A model generated the notes under the pieces. The model saw nothing but the letters and a program-made list of their open reading frames with translations. It ran no database searches and had not been told where the DNA came from. The translations under genes and the position numbers were made by a program. A stretch of DNA of 64,000 nt from Pyrinomonadaceae bacterium (GTDB taxonomy: Bacteria > Acidobacteriota > Blastocatellia > Pyrinomonadales > Pyrinomonadaceae): positions 62,794 through 126,793 of the forward strand of contig JAJQRF010000007.1 in NCBI GenBank assembly GCA_021228405.1, written 5' to 3'. Shown here one piece after another: positions 16,208 to 23,602 of the stretch; within the stretch, counting starts at the first letter, position 1; each line of letters opens with the position of its first letter.

Positions 16208-16947
16208 TTCGGAAACTCCCTAACCTGTAAATCTTGCGGAAATTCGGAAATATCGCCGCCGTGACGGTGTTTTAATTTCATTTCTTTGGCTAAATGCGTT
16301 CCGAGTTGTTTGATAAAAATTGCCGTAGTCGGTGTTAAATCCGCGACCAACTCCCGAATCCAATCGAAACTGCAAGGACGATACCGATATAAGCCCGTTT
16401 CATTTCCGCTTTCACCGCCGATAATTGCCCAGTCGATACGTCGCAAATCTGCTAAATCCAAATTCATATCCACACGACCGTGCAACGGCTCGAACGAAAC
16501 AAAATGTGTGCGACAATCGACTTCGAGCAAATCAATAATTCGATGCTTGCCTTTTTCCGCGCCGACGCTCGTTCCGAACCAGATATTTTTCATTTCCAAA
16601 ATATCTTTCGGCGTTTGTTCCGTGATTCGTTCGGGTCGCTTCGTTAAAATTTGAAATGTATGTTGCGGACATTTACGGATAATGTCGAAGGCTTCATCAC
16701 GGAAAGAGTCACAATCCGTGTGGTAAACGTCCGTCAATGAAGACATAAAGATTTTCGACGGTTCTTTAATTCGCAACGGCAGATCGAAAACGGTTTTGGT
16801 TTTCGTCACGCTTAAAGGGTTGAACCTTTTACCGCCGAACGAATCCCGATACATATAGCAAAACCTGCAATCTTCATCTACCTTCGTGCAACCTCGCGCG
16901 ATGTTCCACGTCGCGTCAGTCCACTGAATATCTGAATTAAATCCCAT
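16204..16947 (-). CDS. DUF5131 / Gp37-Gp68 family, radical SAM-like
   Basis: A 247-residue protein of the phage Gp37/Gp68 (DUF5131) family. It starts MGFNSDIQWTDATWN and has a cysteine cluster C20-x6-C27-x2-C30-Y, which would carry an iron-sulfur cluster as in radical SAM enzymes, followed by TKRPER and VGAEKGKHRI. The function in phages is unknown; a DNA or RNA base modification is the usual suggestion. The start has GGAGGG seven bases upstream, embedded in the stop of the preceding gene; a longer frame to 17052 was rejected. Confidence 0.85.
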   Translation of the reverse strand: MGFNSDIQWTDATWNIARGCTKVDEDCRFCYMYRDSFGGKRFNPLSVTKTKTVFDLPLRIKEPSKIFMSSLTDVYHTDCDSFRDEAFDIIRKCPQHTFQILTKRPERITEQTPKDILEMKNIWFGTSVGAEKGKHRIIDLLEVDCRTHFVSFEPLHGRVDMNLDLADLRRIDWAIIGGESGNETGLYRYRPCSFDWIRELVADLTPTTAIFIKQLGTHLAKEMKLKHRHGGDISEFPQDLQVREFPK

Positions 16948-16951
16948 AAAA

Positions 16952-17716
16952 TTACCCTCCAAAACAACGCACCCGCGATGCGCTCTTTTCAAGTTCGGAA
17001 GGTTGCCACACCTTCCGAAAAATAACCTTAAACGAGCTTGAAAAATCGGCAATGACCGAATTAAAAGAGCGATGTTTGAATGTCTTTACCTTTCTCAAAC
17101 GCTTCCGCCATTTGCAGAATGTCGCCTTTCCAAAACCGAATTCCTGAACCTCGCGGCTGAAACCTTCAAAATCGTGACCGCGCAGACAATATTTCCCGTT
17201 TTGATAATCCGCGTGTAAAAGTTCGTGAAAAATGAGCGCGTGAATTTGTCCGACGGTGATCTGACCTTTGCGGCAATGATCGGCGGCGACCCAGACGACG
17301 AAATCGACCTTTTCCGTGAATCCGTCGGAATCTTTTTCGGACAATTTGCGGATAAGCGACGAAGGTTTGACGCATTTGCCGAGCGTGGCGCGTCCGCCGC
17401 CCGTTCCGCCTTTTCGTTTCCACAGGTAACGGATGTTCGCGGTCGAGATCGGGTAAAAGTCCTGCTCGTATTTTTCGATCAGATATTTACCGATTTTTTC
17501 GAGTTCGGGGGCTTCCAGAAAATCATTTCTTTCCTCGTCGAAATGGCGGTCGGCAGGGATTTGCATTTTCTTGTCCTTCAATGCTTCGCCGATAATGCCG
17601 TTCAATTTGTAGGCTTGATCTTTCATTTGTTGGTCGGGCGAAATATCCGAATCTCGATCGATCGTAATTACATTGTGTTTTCGTGGTTGTTCAATGACTT
17701 CCAGTTTTACGGGCAT
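16952..17716 (-). CDS. Putative phage metallopeptidase (PF18894-like)
   Basis: A 254-residue protein with IFHELLHADY (HExxH zinc site, near residue 164) and 20 residues later LRGHDFEGFSREVQEFG, matching the putative phage metallopeptidase family. The N-terminal half is charged and helical and includes IRYLWKRKGGTGGGRATLGK. An AAGGAGA ribosome site precedes the ATG. The protein may bind DNA and act on a host protein, but its substrate is unknown. The C-terminal 60 residues are basic (FCKWRKRLRKVKTFKHRS). Confidence 0.7.
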   Translation of the reverse strand: MPVKLEVIEQPRKHNVITIDRDSDISPDQQMKDQAYKLNGIIGEALKDKKMQIPADRHFDEERNDFLEAPELEKIGKYLIEKYEQDFYPISTANIRYLWKRKGGTGGGRATLGKCVKPSSLIRKLSEKDSDGFTEKVDFVVWVAADHCRKGQITVGQIHALIFHELLHADYQNGKYCLRGHDFEGFSREVQEFGFGKATFCKWRKRLRKVKTFKHRSFNSVIADFSSSFKVIFRKVWQPSELEKSASRVRCFGG

Positions 17717-17746
17717 AAAATTCTCCTTTTTATTTGATTTACGCCT

Positions 17747-18010
17747 TTACGCGGCGTGTAAATTTGCCGCATTTCGGGACGACAAAGCTGTTTTTTCAGT
17801 CCAGAAAAGTTTCCAATATCCGCACGCGCAAACGCCGTAATTGTGAAAATCCGTTCGGTTTGAAAATCCTTTGTAAACGAGTTTTTGTTTGCACTTCGGA
17901 CACTTCTTCAGCTCGATGATTAATTGATTCAGACCGTGTGTGTCCGGCGTAAATCCGTCATCGGATAAAAGTTCGGTTTCCTGCGTGAATGTGATCTCAT
18001 TTTTCGGCAT
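17747..18010 (-). CDS. Zinc-ribbon protein
   Basis: An 87-residue protein with CPKCKQKLVYKGF and CACGYWKLFW, forming a classical four-cysteine zinc ribbon (residues about 37-66). The N-terminal part is polar and acidic. It overlaps the end of the upstream 212-aa zinc-finger gene by 14 bp. One of several small zinc proteins in this early region. Function unknown. Confidence 0.6.
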   Translation of the reverse strand: MPKNEITFTQETELLSDDGFTPDTHGLNQLIIELKKCPKCKQKLVYKGFSNRTDFHNYGVCACGYWKLFWTEKTALSSRNAANLHAA

Positions 18011-18635
18011 AATTTCCTTTTTTACTGCGCTGATACTCGGCTAATCTTTGCGACGCTTTCAGATACGGCACGGGCTGTTTTTCGGGCGGAATCAAAAAGC
18101 TTTTGTTTTCGAGCGCGTCTTCGTAAACCGCCAGGCGAATATCGAAAGCAGAAAATCGTTTCAGCCCTCGCCGGCGTTTTGTCGCACGAATCCTTTCGCA
18201 TTCCTTCAATCCGTCTTTGGTCAATCCGAAGCGTGTCGGATAGCAACGTCCGAAGCCGAGCAGATATTCCTCGGCTTCATTGATCGTGATATTCATTCCG
18301 CGCCGGGCGAATCTGCCTTGAATGAGAATCGCTTCGTGCTTTTCGTTGAAACGTTTCAATGCGTTCACACGCGCACGTTCCCGGGTTTCATCGTTTTGCC
18401 AATAGCTTTTATTGGCGGAAGCGTTATTTTTGCGCCAGTTTTTCAAATAATTGCTTTTATATTCGCGCCGATTGCCGCGCTCTTTGGCGTTATGGCACTC
18501 TTTACAGCGCGGTCGCACGTAATAGCGTTTTTCCTTGCGTCTGAAAACGACGACGATTTCGCAAAGCGGTTTCGTGTTTCCGCAAATATTGCAGTTTCCG
18601 TTTTCGGGAAGTTCGGCGGCGAATTTGAAGTGCAT
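17997..18635 (-). CDS. Zinc-finger protein, possible endonuclease-VII-like
   Basis: A 212-residue basic protein with an N-terminal zinc site (CNICGNTKPLCEI and CKECHNAKERG, residues 15-50) followed by a long Arg/Lys/Asn-rich helix. The Cx2C..Cx2CH layout resembles recombination endonuclease VII or HNH-type zinc modules, yet the catalytic Asn-His segment is not clear. The rest (LKRFSAFDIRLAVYEDALEN) has no recognised fold. It starts where the preceding gene stops (TGATG). Confidence 0.5.
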   Translation of the reverse strand: MHFKFAAELPENGNCNICGNTKPLCEIVVVFRRKEKRYYVRPRCKECHNAKERGNRREYKSNYLKNWRKNNASANKSYWQNDETRERARVNALKRFNEKHEAILIQGRFARRGMNITINEAEEYLLGFGRCYPTRFGLTKDGLKECERIRATKRRRGLKRFSAFDIRLAVYEDALENKSFLIPPEKQPVPYLKASQRLAEYQRSKKGNYAEK

Positions 18636-19015
18636 CAGATCAAACTCTTGTAAGTCGTCGCCAGAACGAAATTTTCACGGTAAGCGACACCCGCTTTTTC
18701 GATCAGTTTTTCGTCCCGCAAAATATGAAAAATCCCTGCAAAGGCTTTCGGCTGAACCGTGACGGGCAATCCCGAAAGACGCGAATAAGCGTCATAAGCC
18801 TTACGAAACGTTTCAGCTAAAAACGAATCTTTGCGACCGGGAAGAAAGACATTGACCGCATACCGCAAAACTTCGCGCTTCCACGAATCGGATTGATTTT
18901 CGTAAACGGCTGAAATCTTTCTTTCCGTTTCGCGCCATTTTTCGGCTTTGGTCGGTTCAAGCGTCGTGACCGTTTCACCGCCGAAGAGGTTTCTTTGTGT
19001 GACTGAATTTTTCAT
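18635..19015 (-). CDS. Hypothetical protein
   Basis: A 126-residue protein starting MKNSVTQRNLFGGETV and lying between the papain-like and zinc-finger genes. The middle (REVLRYAVNVFLPGRKDSFLAETFRKAYDAY) is helical and the C-terminal half (LPVTVQPKAFAGIFHILRDEKLIEKAG) looks like a winged-helix domain, so DNA binding is possible. The 113-codon upstream extension has a non-coding character and overlaps the neighbouring gene; it was rejected. Confidence 0.5.
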   Translation of the reverse strand: MKNSVTQRNLFGGETVTTLEPTKAEKWRETERKISAVYENQSDSWKREVLRYAVNVFLPGRKDSFLAETFRKAYDAYSRLSGLPVTVQPKAFAGIFHILRDEKLIEKAGVAYRENFVLATTYKSLI

Positions 19016-19019
19016 ATTC

Positions 19020-19418
19020 TTAATAAAATAGGTCAATTTCCGCGACCAGATAATCGCTTGATGTTTTGTTTTTGTTTGCCGGATTTGGATCGTGAACGAC
19101 TTTGAGCAATTTATTTTCAAAAAATCCGACAACAGCGTGTAAATTTTCGGGATGTAAAAATGATTGAACAGCGACAATGCAATAACCTGTAAAGGGCAAT
19201 CGCTCAAAAGCTCGCAAAAGTCCATCATCGGATAATGAATGAAAGAAAACAGGAACGCGGTTTTTTGATTCCCAAAAGCGAATATATTCTTCTTTCCAAT
19301 TCGGAAATGTGACGAAATTCGGAACGTCGTCAAGTTCGCATTCCAAAATCGAAGCAACGCAAGCCGCTAAACAATTCCCTGTGACGTTCGTAAAATCTGT
19401 CTGATAAACTTTTTTCAT
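19020..19418 (-). CDS. Papain-like fold phage protein
   Basis: A 132-residue protein with GNCLAACVASILE near residue 14 and HAVVGFF near residue 92, the Cys and His pattern of small papain/C39-like folds that I know from other phage proteins with the same start. The catalytic reading is inference, since no third residue is obvious. It overlaps the upstream gene end by four bases (ATGA-type) and is co-transcribed with the zinc-ribbon gene. It may be a cysteine peptidase or amidase acting on a host target. Confidence 0.55.
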   Translation of the reverse strand: MKKVYQTDFTNVTGNCLAACVASILECELDDVPNFVTFPNWKEEYIRFWESKNRVPVFFHSLSDDGLLRAFERLPFTGYCIVAVQSFLHPENLHAVVGFFENKLLKVVHDPNPANKNKTSSDYLVAEIDLFY

Positions 19419-19606
19419 AAAACTCCCGCCAATCTTTTAACTTTTCTAACTCTGTCCGCCCGAAGAACCGCGTCCATATCGATTTCGGTTTCGTGGAATT
19501 CCATAAAATCCGCACGGCACGTTCGGCACATCGTTTTGTGAATTTTCAGACGCTCGCACTCGAACGCGTCGATATTCATTAAATTTTCACCGCACTCGCA
19601 ATTCAT
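19415..19606 (-). CDS. Small zinc-ribbon protein
   Basis: A 63-residue protein with CECG at residues 3-6 and CRTC at 27-30, a zinc ribbon. The rest is acidic and helical. Between its start and the next gene upstream (19607-19782) no ORF with a plausible start and ribosome site is found; one frame there reads as coding-like (VIVGANCCPF) but has no start codon. Confidence 0.5.
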   Translation of the reverse strand: MNCECGENLMNIDAFECERLKIHKTMCRTCRADFMEFHETEIDMDAVLRADRVRKVKRLAGVL

Positions 19607-19782
19607 AAACTTTTTACAAAATCGGCGGCACGTTGCCTGACAACGATTTTTCTACTACGTCTCTCTAAAGATCACGCCGCCGAAATTTTCATTGAGCGGA
19701 TAAAACGGACAGCAATTCGCCCCCACGATCACGCACGGAGAAGAGTGTGCGCGTCTGCCCGCCTGATTCGTTCAATGGGTTT

Positions 19783-20403
19783 TCAAAAATTCCACTGTTC
19801 CGCCATAGCGTTCGCAATTCCCTGGAAAGTTTTTGAGCGCAACATCGCCCTCCCACTTGAAGGCGGTAAATAAAATAACCGGTGCTGTTCGTTTTTCGGA
19901 AGTTTCAGCATTTCCGCCTTCACGTCGTTTGTCGGTTGCAGTTTTGGCAATCCTTTGAGCCAGAGGCAAGTTGATTTTCTTTCCAAATGCCCGAACTGAT
20001 ACGGGTGTATTATTTGCGTGTAATCCTGCCCGATTAATTCTTTCGCGTATCGGTGCGGGATAGGGTTCTCGACCGCTATCCGCTCACAGTTTGAATTCAA
20101 AAGCGATTTGAAAAGCATCGCGGCTTTTTCTAAATTCTCCCATCGCACCAGGTTTTTACTGCCGTCTTTATTCCACAGCCAGCGCACGCCTGAGTTTGTG
20201 AGATAAGTGCAGGGTGGGTGAAAAATCATCAAATCCCACCTGGAAATTAAAGAATCCTGCAGGACGCGCAAAATATCGCCCTGAATGTGATTTCCAGGGA
20301 TTGCAGACGGCGCAATATCACAACTCCAGGCATCCCAACCCCTCGCCTTAAACGCTTCCCGGACAACTCCGAATCTTTCGCAACCAATCAATACTCTTTT
20401 CAT
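19783..20403 (-). CDS. DNA cytosine methyltransferase-like protein
   Basis: A 206-residue protein. HPPCTYLTNSGVRWL carries the Pro-Cys catalytic pair of C5-cytosine methyltransferases, and VENPIPHRY matches their ENP motif. The N-terminal GCERFG...DIAPSAIP...GDILRVL suits an abbreviated SAM-binding fold. It ends with the SKTFQGIANAMAEQW tail found in phage members. The protein is shorter than full Dcm enzymes and lacks an obvious target-recognition domain. It could methylate phage DNA or be an inactive homologue. Confidence 0.65.
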   Translation of the reverse strand: MKRVLIGCERFGVVREAFKARGWDAWSCDIAPSAIPGNHIQGDILRVLQDSLISRWDLMIFHPPCTYLTNSGVRWLWNKDGSKNLVRWENLEKAAMLFKSLLNSNCERIAVENPIPHRYAKELIGQDYTQIIHPYQFGHLERKSTCLWLKGLPKLQPTNDVKAEMLKLPKNEQHRLFYLPPSSGRAMLRSKTFQGIANAMAEQWNF

Positions 20404-20882
20404 TTCACTCCCCGAAGTTTCCTAATCGCCCGCAGATGCGAAACCAGATCGGAAGCCACGTCGCGAAGTTGTGCTGCTTCCTCTTCGAGCGCGGTCAATT
20501 CCGACGAACTGCACTCGGTAAATTCCTTTTTGTTGAGTCCGTCCAGAACGTCGAAGGATTCCTTCAAAACGCTCGCGTGATGCTCTTTCTGCTCGGTCGC
20601 CGCCGAATCTGCCGAATCCGCCGTAAACTCCATTTCAAGCTCTTCATACACACGCCGGTTGAGCATCTTTCCCGCGCCGTTCTGCGCCGCTTCATATTGA
20701 CGCGCAAACTGCATATAGTGCGTGACGGGTGAAACATTGCCGCTCTGTATCGGGTTCTGCGTTTTCGGTTCGCGTCCGTGCGAGTTATACCACTCGGACG
20801 TTTTACCGAAGAGCTTCGACATCTGCGAAGCCAGTTTCTTAAAGGCTTCCTGAACCTGATTAACTATTTCGTGTGCTTCCAT
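20400..20882 (-). CDS. CII-like or helix-turn-helix early regulator
   Basis: A 160-residue protein whose first 45 residues (AFKKLASQMSKLFGKTSEWYNSHGREPK) look like the DNA-binding segment of phage CII-type regulators, with a following helical region and a Ser/Glu-rich C-terminus. Its start overlaps the upstream intergenic region that holds 12-bp direct repeats. The similarity to known regulators is weak, so the function is a suggestion. It overlaps the methyltransferase-like gene by four bases. Confidence 0.4.
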   Translation of the reverse strand: MEAHEIVNQVQEAFKKLASQMSKLFGKTSEWYNSHGREPKTQNPIQSGNVSPVTHYMQFARQYEAAQNGAGKMLNRRVYEELEMEFTADSADSAATEQKEHHASVLKESFDVLDGLNKKEFTECSSSELTALEEEAAQLRDVASDLVSHLRAIRKLRGVK

Positions 20883-20903
20883 ACTTGCGTTTTTCGGTTT
20901 TTG

Positions 20904-20948
20904 ACAAGTTCCGTTACTTGCACCCGCCTTGAAAAAACAAGTTCCGTT
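20904..20948. repeat. Direct repeats upstream of the CII-like gene
   Basis: ACAAGTTCCGTT occurs at 20904-20915 and 20937-20948, 33 bp apart, which is about three helical turns. Between them lies a Gly/Cys-rich spacer. Further right (21031-21086) the heptamer AACCGTT occurs twice directly, once with one change and once inverted. These could be operator or replication-protein sites. The rest of the 20883-21142 stretch holds no gene. Confidence 0.4.
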
Positions 20949-21142
20949 TCAAAACCTGTCTGCTAATCTTGTAACTGTCGCGCGAGGCGGGTTTTCATTG
21001 CCAAAAACGCCGCATTGACCAATCGAACACGGAAACCGTTCAAACCGTTAAAGACCGTTTCCGCCTTCGATTTCCCCGAAACGGTTGAAGACTTTGGCAA
21101 ATCCGAAGCCGTTTCATCCGTTCTTTGATAATCAAATATCAA

Positions 21143-21316
21143 TTAATTCGGACGGCGCGTGTTTGGCGATTCGTTACCGTCCGAAGTTTCTTTATAGTCA
21201 GCTAGTAGGCATCTATCTGAACAAAAAAAATATTTCCCGTTTCGCGGAACATAATGAAAAGGTTTATCTATCTTCTTTCCGCACCTATCACAAATTGTTC
21301 TGTTTTCGTTAGCCAT
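21143..21316 (-). CDS. Small MYM-type zinc-finger-like protein
   Basis: A 57-residue protein (MANENRTICDRCGKKIDK start) with CDRC and FCSDRC, a four-cysteine treble-clef-like zinc finger. The ribosome site GAGGTGAAT is placed around the stop of the upstream gene, giving coupling. The longer in-frame extension from 21487 overlaps another real gene and was rejected. Confidence 0.55.
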   Translation of the reverse strand: MANENRTICDRCGKKIDKPFHYVPRNGKYFFCSDRCLLADYKETSDGNESPNTRRPN

Positions 21317-21323
21317 ATTCACC

Positions 21324-21491
21324 TCAATCAGGACACTCAACCAAAAACTCTTTTCCACAATCGGAACATTTGTAATAATCGCAACAACCCTCTGAGCAAG
21401 TGCGGTCAGTAGGTTTCGAGTTGCTATGACGACAATTTTCGGTTTGCTGATAAGAGCCTTTAAATTCGCCGTTTTGGTTAAAAACATTCAT
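21324..21491 (-). CDS. Small cysteine-rich zinc-ribbon protein (55 aa)
   Basis: Found by reading the frame between the two neighbouring zinc proteins: ATG at 21491-21489, stop at 21326-21324. The 55-residue product starts MNVFNQNGEFKG, has CRHS, CSEGCC and CSDCGKEF with a final CPD, so six or more cysteines can bind zinc. It overlaps the end of the next upstream gene by 14 bp. The ribosome site of the downstream gene is inside its stop region. No family is recognised. Confidence 0.55.
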   Translation of the reverse strand: MNVFNQNGEFKGSYQQTENCRHSNSKPTDRTCSEGCCDYYKCSDCGKEFLVECPD

Positions 21492-21690
21492 AAACTTTTT
21501 GTTCCTTACTTTGAAAATTAAATCTCTCCCTTTGTTTCAAAGACTGAAAAATTCTGCCGTGACACCGTTGGCAAAGCGAATAGTTTTTATCCGAAAAGAT
21601 TTTGACCTTGCCCCGATATTTCCCGCGAGTTTTGACCCGGCGGAAAAGGCGGATTCGGTTCTTACAGTTTTCGCAGTATCTTTTCGGCAT
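21478..21690 (-). CDS. Small basic zinc-ribbon protein
   Basis: A 70-residue protein starting MPKRYCENCKNRIRLFRR behind an AGGAAAG ribosome site. CENC and CQRCHGR form a four-cysteine zinc site, and the middle is strongly basic (KTRGKYRGKVKIF), suggesting nucleic-acid binding. The longer frame upstream to 21759 lacks a ribosome site. The following 170 bases (21691-21861) contain no convincing gene. Confidence 0.55.
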   Translation of the reverse strand: MPKRYCENCKNRIRLFRRVKTRGKYRGKVKIFSDKNYSLCQRCHGRIFQSLKQRERFNFQSKEQKVYECF

Positions 21691-21861
21691 AAATCTTTCC
21701 TGTGCAGGATGAAAGAGTCTTTCCCATCCTGCGATCGATACAAACGAAACATTCGGCAAGCTCTCCGAAACTACTGTTTTATTTGTTGCCCGATGCCAAG
21801 CCTACTTGCTTTCGTGAATGCGTTCGTCTTTCTCGGCGCGGCTATAAATGCTGTTGCATTC

Positions 21862-22101
21862 TCAGAATAACGTCGGCTCGTAGTCCGTATTTTTGAAGCC
21901 TTCGAGCTTGTTTTGCTCGACCAGCCACATCGGACACCAGAAGCGGATTTCTTCATCGTTCCGCTCAACATCTTTGATCTGGGATTTCGGAACGAAAACT
22001 TTCGGATCGCCTTCAACCTGAACGCCGTAACTCTTTTCCGATTCGCTCACGATCAAACGTGTCGGGATTTTCAAATGAATTAAATCGCTTCCTTTCGCCA
22101 T
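21862..22101 (-). CDS. Hypothetical early protein
   Basis: A 79-residue protein starting MAKGSDLIHLKIPTRLIV, with an amphipathic beta-like pattern (SYGVQVEGDPKVFVPKSQIKDVE) and a Trp-rich segment (FWCPMWLVEQ). No family is recognised, but the compact size suggests a small DNA-mimic or regulatory domain. It sits in the minus-strand early operon six bases from its nearest upstream neighbour's stop region. Confidence 0.5.
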   Translation of the reverse strand: MAKGSDLIHLKIPTRLIVSESEKSYGVQVEGDPKVFVPKSQIKDVERNDEEIRFWCPMWLVEQNKLEGFKNTDYEPTLF

Positions 22102-22163
22102 AACTTTTCAAAATCTTTCGGGAACGATGCTCGACCGTTCCCGTTTCCGCACGGACATCAATG

Positions 22164-22520
22164 TCAAGCGAAAACCGCACGGAAAATCAAAAACACCAGA
22201 AGAAACACGAACCCGATGACAAACAGATGTTCGTAAGCATTTACCGAAATCGTTTCGATCAACTTTTTCCAAAGACTTTTCACGGTTCGTTTCTCCATTT
22301 TGTAAACTTGCTCGCACGCTCCGGTGCAGAATTCCACCGTCATTTGAAACACGGGACGCTTGCAGTTTTTGCAGTAGCGGAACTGCACGAATTTCCTGCC
22401 TAAAATCTCGATGAACGTCGGGCGCGTTTGCGGCGCAGGAAGGATTTCCGTAGTCGGTCTGATCTGCGCGAAAACCTCGCCTTTGCCGTTGCCGAGTGCA
22501 ATAAATGTCGGACGGCTCAT
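22164..22520 (-). CDS. Membrane-anchored zinc-ribbon protein
   Basis: A 118-residue protein. The N-terminal 75 residues are polar with CKNCKRPVF and CTGACE, a zinc site. The C-terminus is one hydrophobic helix (LFVIGFVFLLVFLIF) anchoring it in the membrane with a very short tail. Its ATG overlaps the stop of the small membrane protein upstream (ATGA). Function unknown. Confidence 0.5.
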   Translation of the reverse strand: MSRPTFIALGNGKGEVFAQIRPTTEILPAPQTRPTFIEILGRKFVQFRYCKNCKRPVFQMTVEFCTGACEQVYKMEKRTVKSLWKKLIETISVNAYEHLFVIGFVFLLVFLIFRAVFA

Positions 22521-22648
22521 TGTTTTTCAACCAAAAAACTGACACGCACTTTCGCTTCTTTGGCGGCGTGGTAATAACCCATCGAATAGCCGAGTGCGAA
22601 AAGGCACAGGCTCGTTAAAATCAATCGAATTAAAAATCTTCTCTGCAT
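22517..22648 (-). CDS. Small membrane peptide (43 aa)
   Basis: Read in the frame between two neighbours: ATG at 22648-22646, stop at 22519-22517. The product starts MQRRFLIRLILTSLCLFALG and has one hydrophobic helix after a basic N-terminus, then a short helical tail (AAKEAKVRVSFLVEKQ). It overlaps the downstream start by four bases. Size and topology suit a small membrane regulator of unknown role. Confidence 0.5.
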   Translation of the reverse strand: MQRRFLIRLILTSLCLFALGYSMGYYHAAKEAKVRVSFLVEKQ

Positions 22649-22718
22649 AAACTTTCTTCATTCCCAAGACGGGATTCGTTGAAATTCAAAATAAATCTGA
22701 TAAATTCAAATATTGCCT

Positions 22719-22920
22719 TCATTTACTTTTTCTATTCGCCAAGAAATTCTTGATTGCCGTATCGATGATTTGCTCGAATAAAAAAGCGAACACGATATAA
22801 ACAAGTAAAACTATTCCGATCAGCCGCGCATATTCAGTAAATAATCCGGTAACGAAGACAGCACTAAACGCGATGATTTCGCCTTGAAATAAAAATGCCG
22901 CTGTTTAATAAACTTTTCAT
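22719..22920 (-). pseudogene. Small membrane protein, probably frameshifted
   Basis: An ATG at 22920 reads MKSLLNSGIFIS for 12 residues then stops soon, while the neighbouring frame carries a two-helix membrane segment (GEIIAFSAVFVTGLF, then LIGIVLLVYIVFAFLFEQ) ending in a basic tail at 22719. That frame has no start codon of its own. A one-base slip at the T-run around 22890 would join them into a protein of about 64 residues. It is either a real frameshift, a programmed slip, or an assembly error. Confidence 0.3.
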
Positions 22921-22924
22921 TTTC

Positions 22925-23185
22925 TTAAGACCCGGCAACCATTCTTTGAATGCGCTCGATAACTCTTTTCTGGCGCGGACGCATCCCGACGATTTCAACT
23001 TTTTGCCCAGGTTTCGGCGCAACGGCTTGACGCGCCGCGCTGTCAACGTCGGACAGATAAACTTTTTCCCTTTTTCCGTCCGCAACTTTCGGCAGATTTT
23101 TAACCGCCGTTTCGCTTGCGGCGTGCGACAATCCTGTCAAATTTCGGAATCTTATCTTTGCTTTTTCCTGTGAAATCAATTCCAT
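22925..23185 (-). CDS. Hypothetical protein
   Basis: An 86-residue protein starting MELISQEKAKIRFRNLTG. It is Lys/Arg-rich with helical segments (DSAARQAVAPKPGQKVEIVGMRPRQKRVIERIQRMV) and looks like a nucleic-acid-associated protein. The longer frame to 23332 runs into an inverted-repeat region and was not used. Function unknown. Confidence 0.45.
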   Translation of the reverse strand: MELISQEKAKIRFRNLTGLSHAASETAVKNLPKVADGKREKVYLSDVDSAARQAVAPKPGQKVEIVGMRPRQKRVIERIQRMVAGS

Positions 23186-23201
23186 AAAATTACTGTTCGG
23201 A

Positions 23202-23344
23202 TTTTTTGAACATTTGAGGATTTCGGATGATACAATTTTTTTTGGAATCTCCTGTCTGCTGATACACAGCTTGCCAGACCGCCGGCACCGTGGCGCGGCG
23301 TTCACCGTTTTGTGGTTGCCCGAAATCCTCAAATTTTCAAAAAA
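23202..23344. repeat. 25-bp inverted repeat flanking 93 bp
   Basis: The arms 23202-23226 and 23320-23344 are inverted copies with one mismatch (CATTTGAGGATTTCGG in one, CCGAAATCCTCAAATT in the other). Between them is a GC-rich core with its own dyad near 23278-23312. The piece could be a MITE-like insertion or a structured RNA. It sits in a 417-bp stretch (23186-23602) without a convincing gene. Confidence 0.55.
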
Positions 23345-23602
23345 TCAAAGTTTGCCGAACCCAACACTTACGACTTCGGCTTGTCGGTAACTCCCTGTTG
23401 GTAGGCGGTCGGCTTCACTGCACTTGCCAGACTCTCTCCGGTTTATCGCGATCTATACGTTCCTTGCTCGTCGGAACGGCAGTTCGGAGAATTCAATTTC
23501 AAAGTGCCGAATATCGTTTCGGCGGACGCTTTTTCCTGGACATTTACCGACCAAAAGTAAGTCATCCGGTCGCCTGTTTTGCCCGAAGGCAATCTTTGTT
23601 TT

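Noticed and set aside
19607-19782. Coding-like frame between zinc-ribbon and methyltransferase genes
   Set aside because: No start codon or ribosome site; only about 30 codons.
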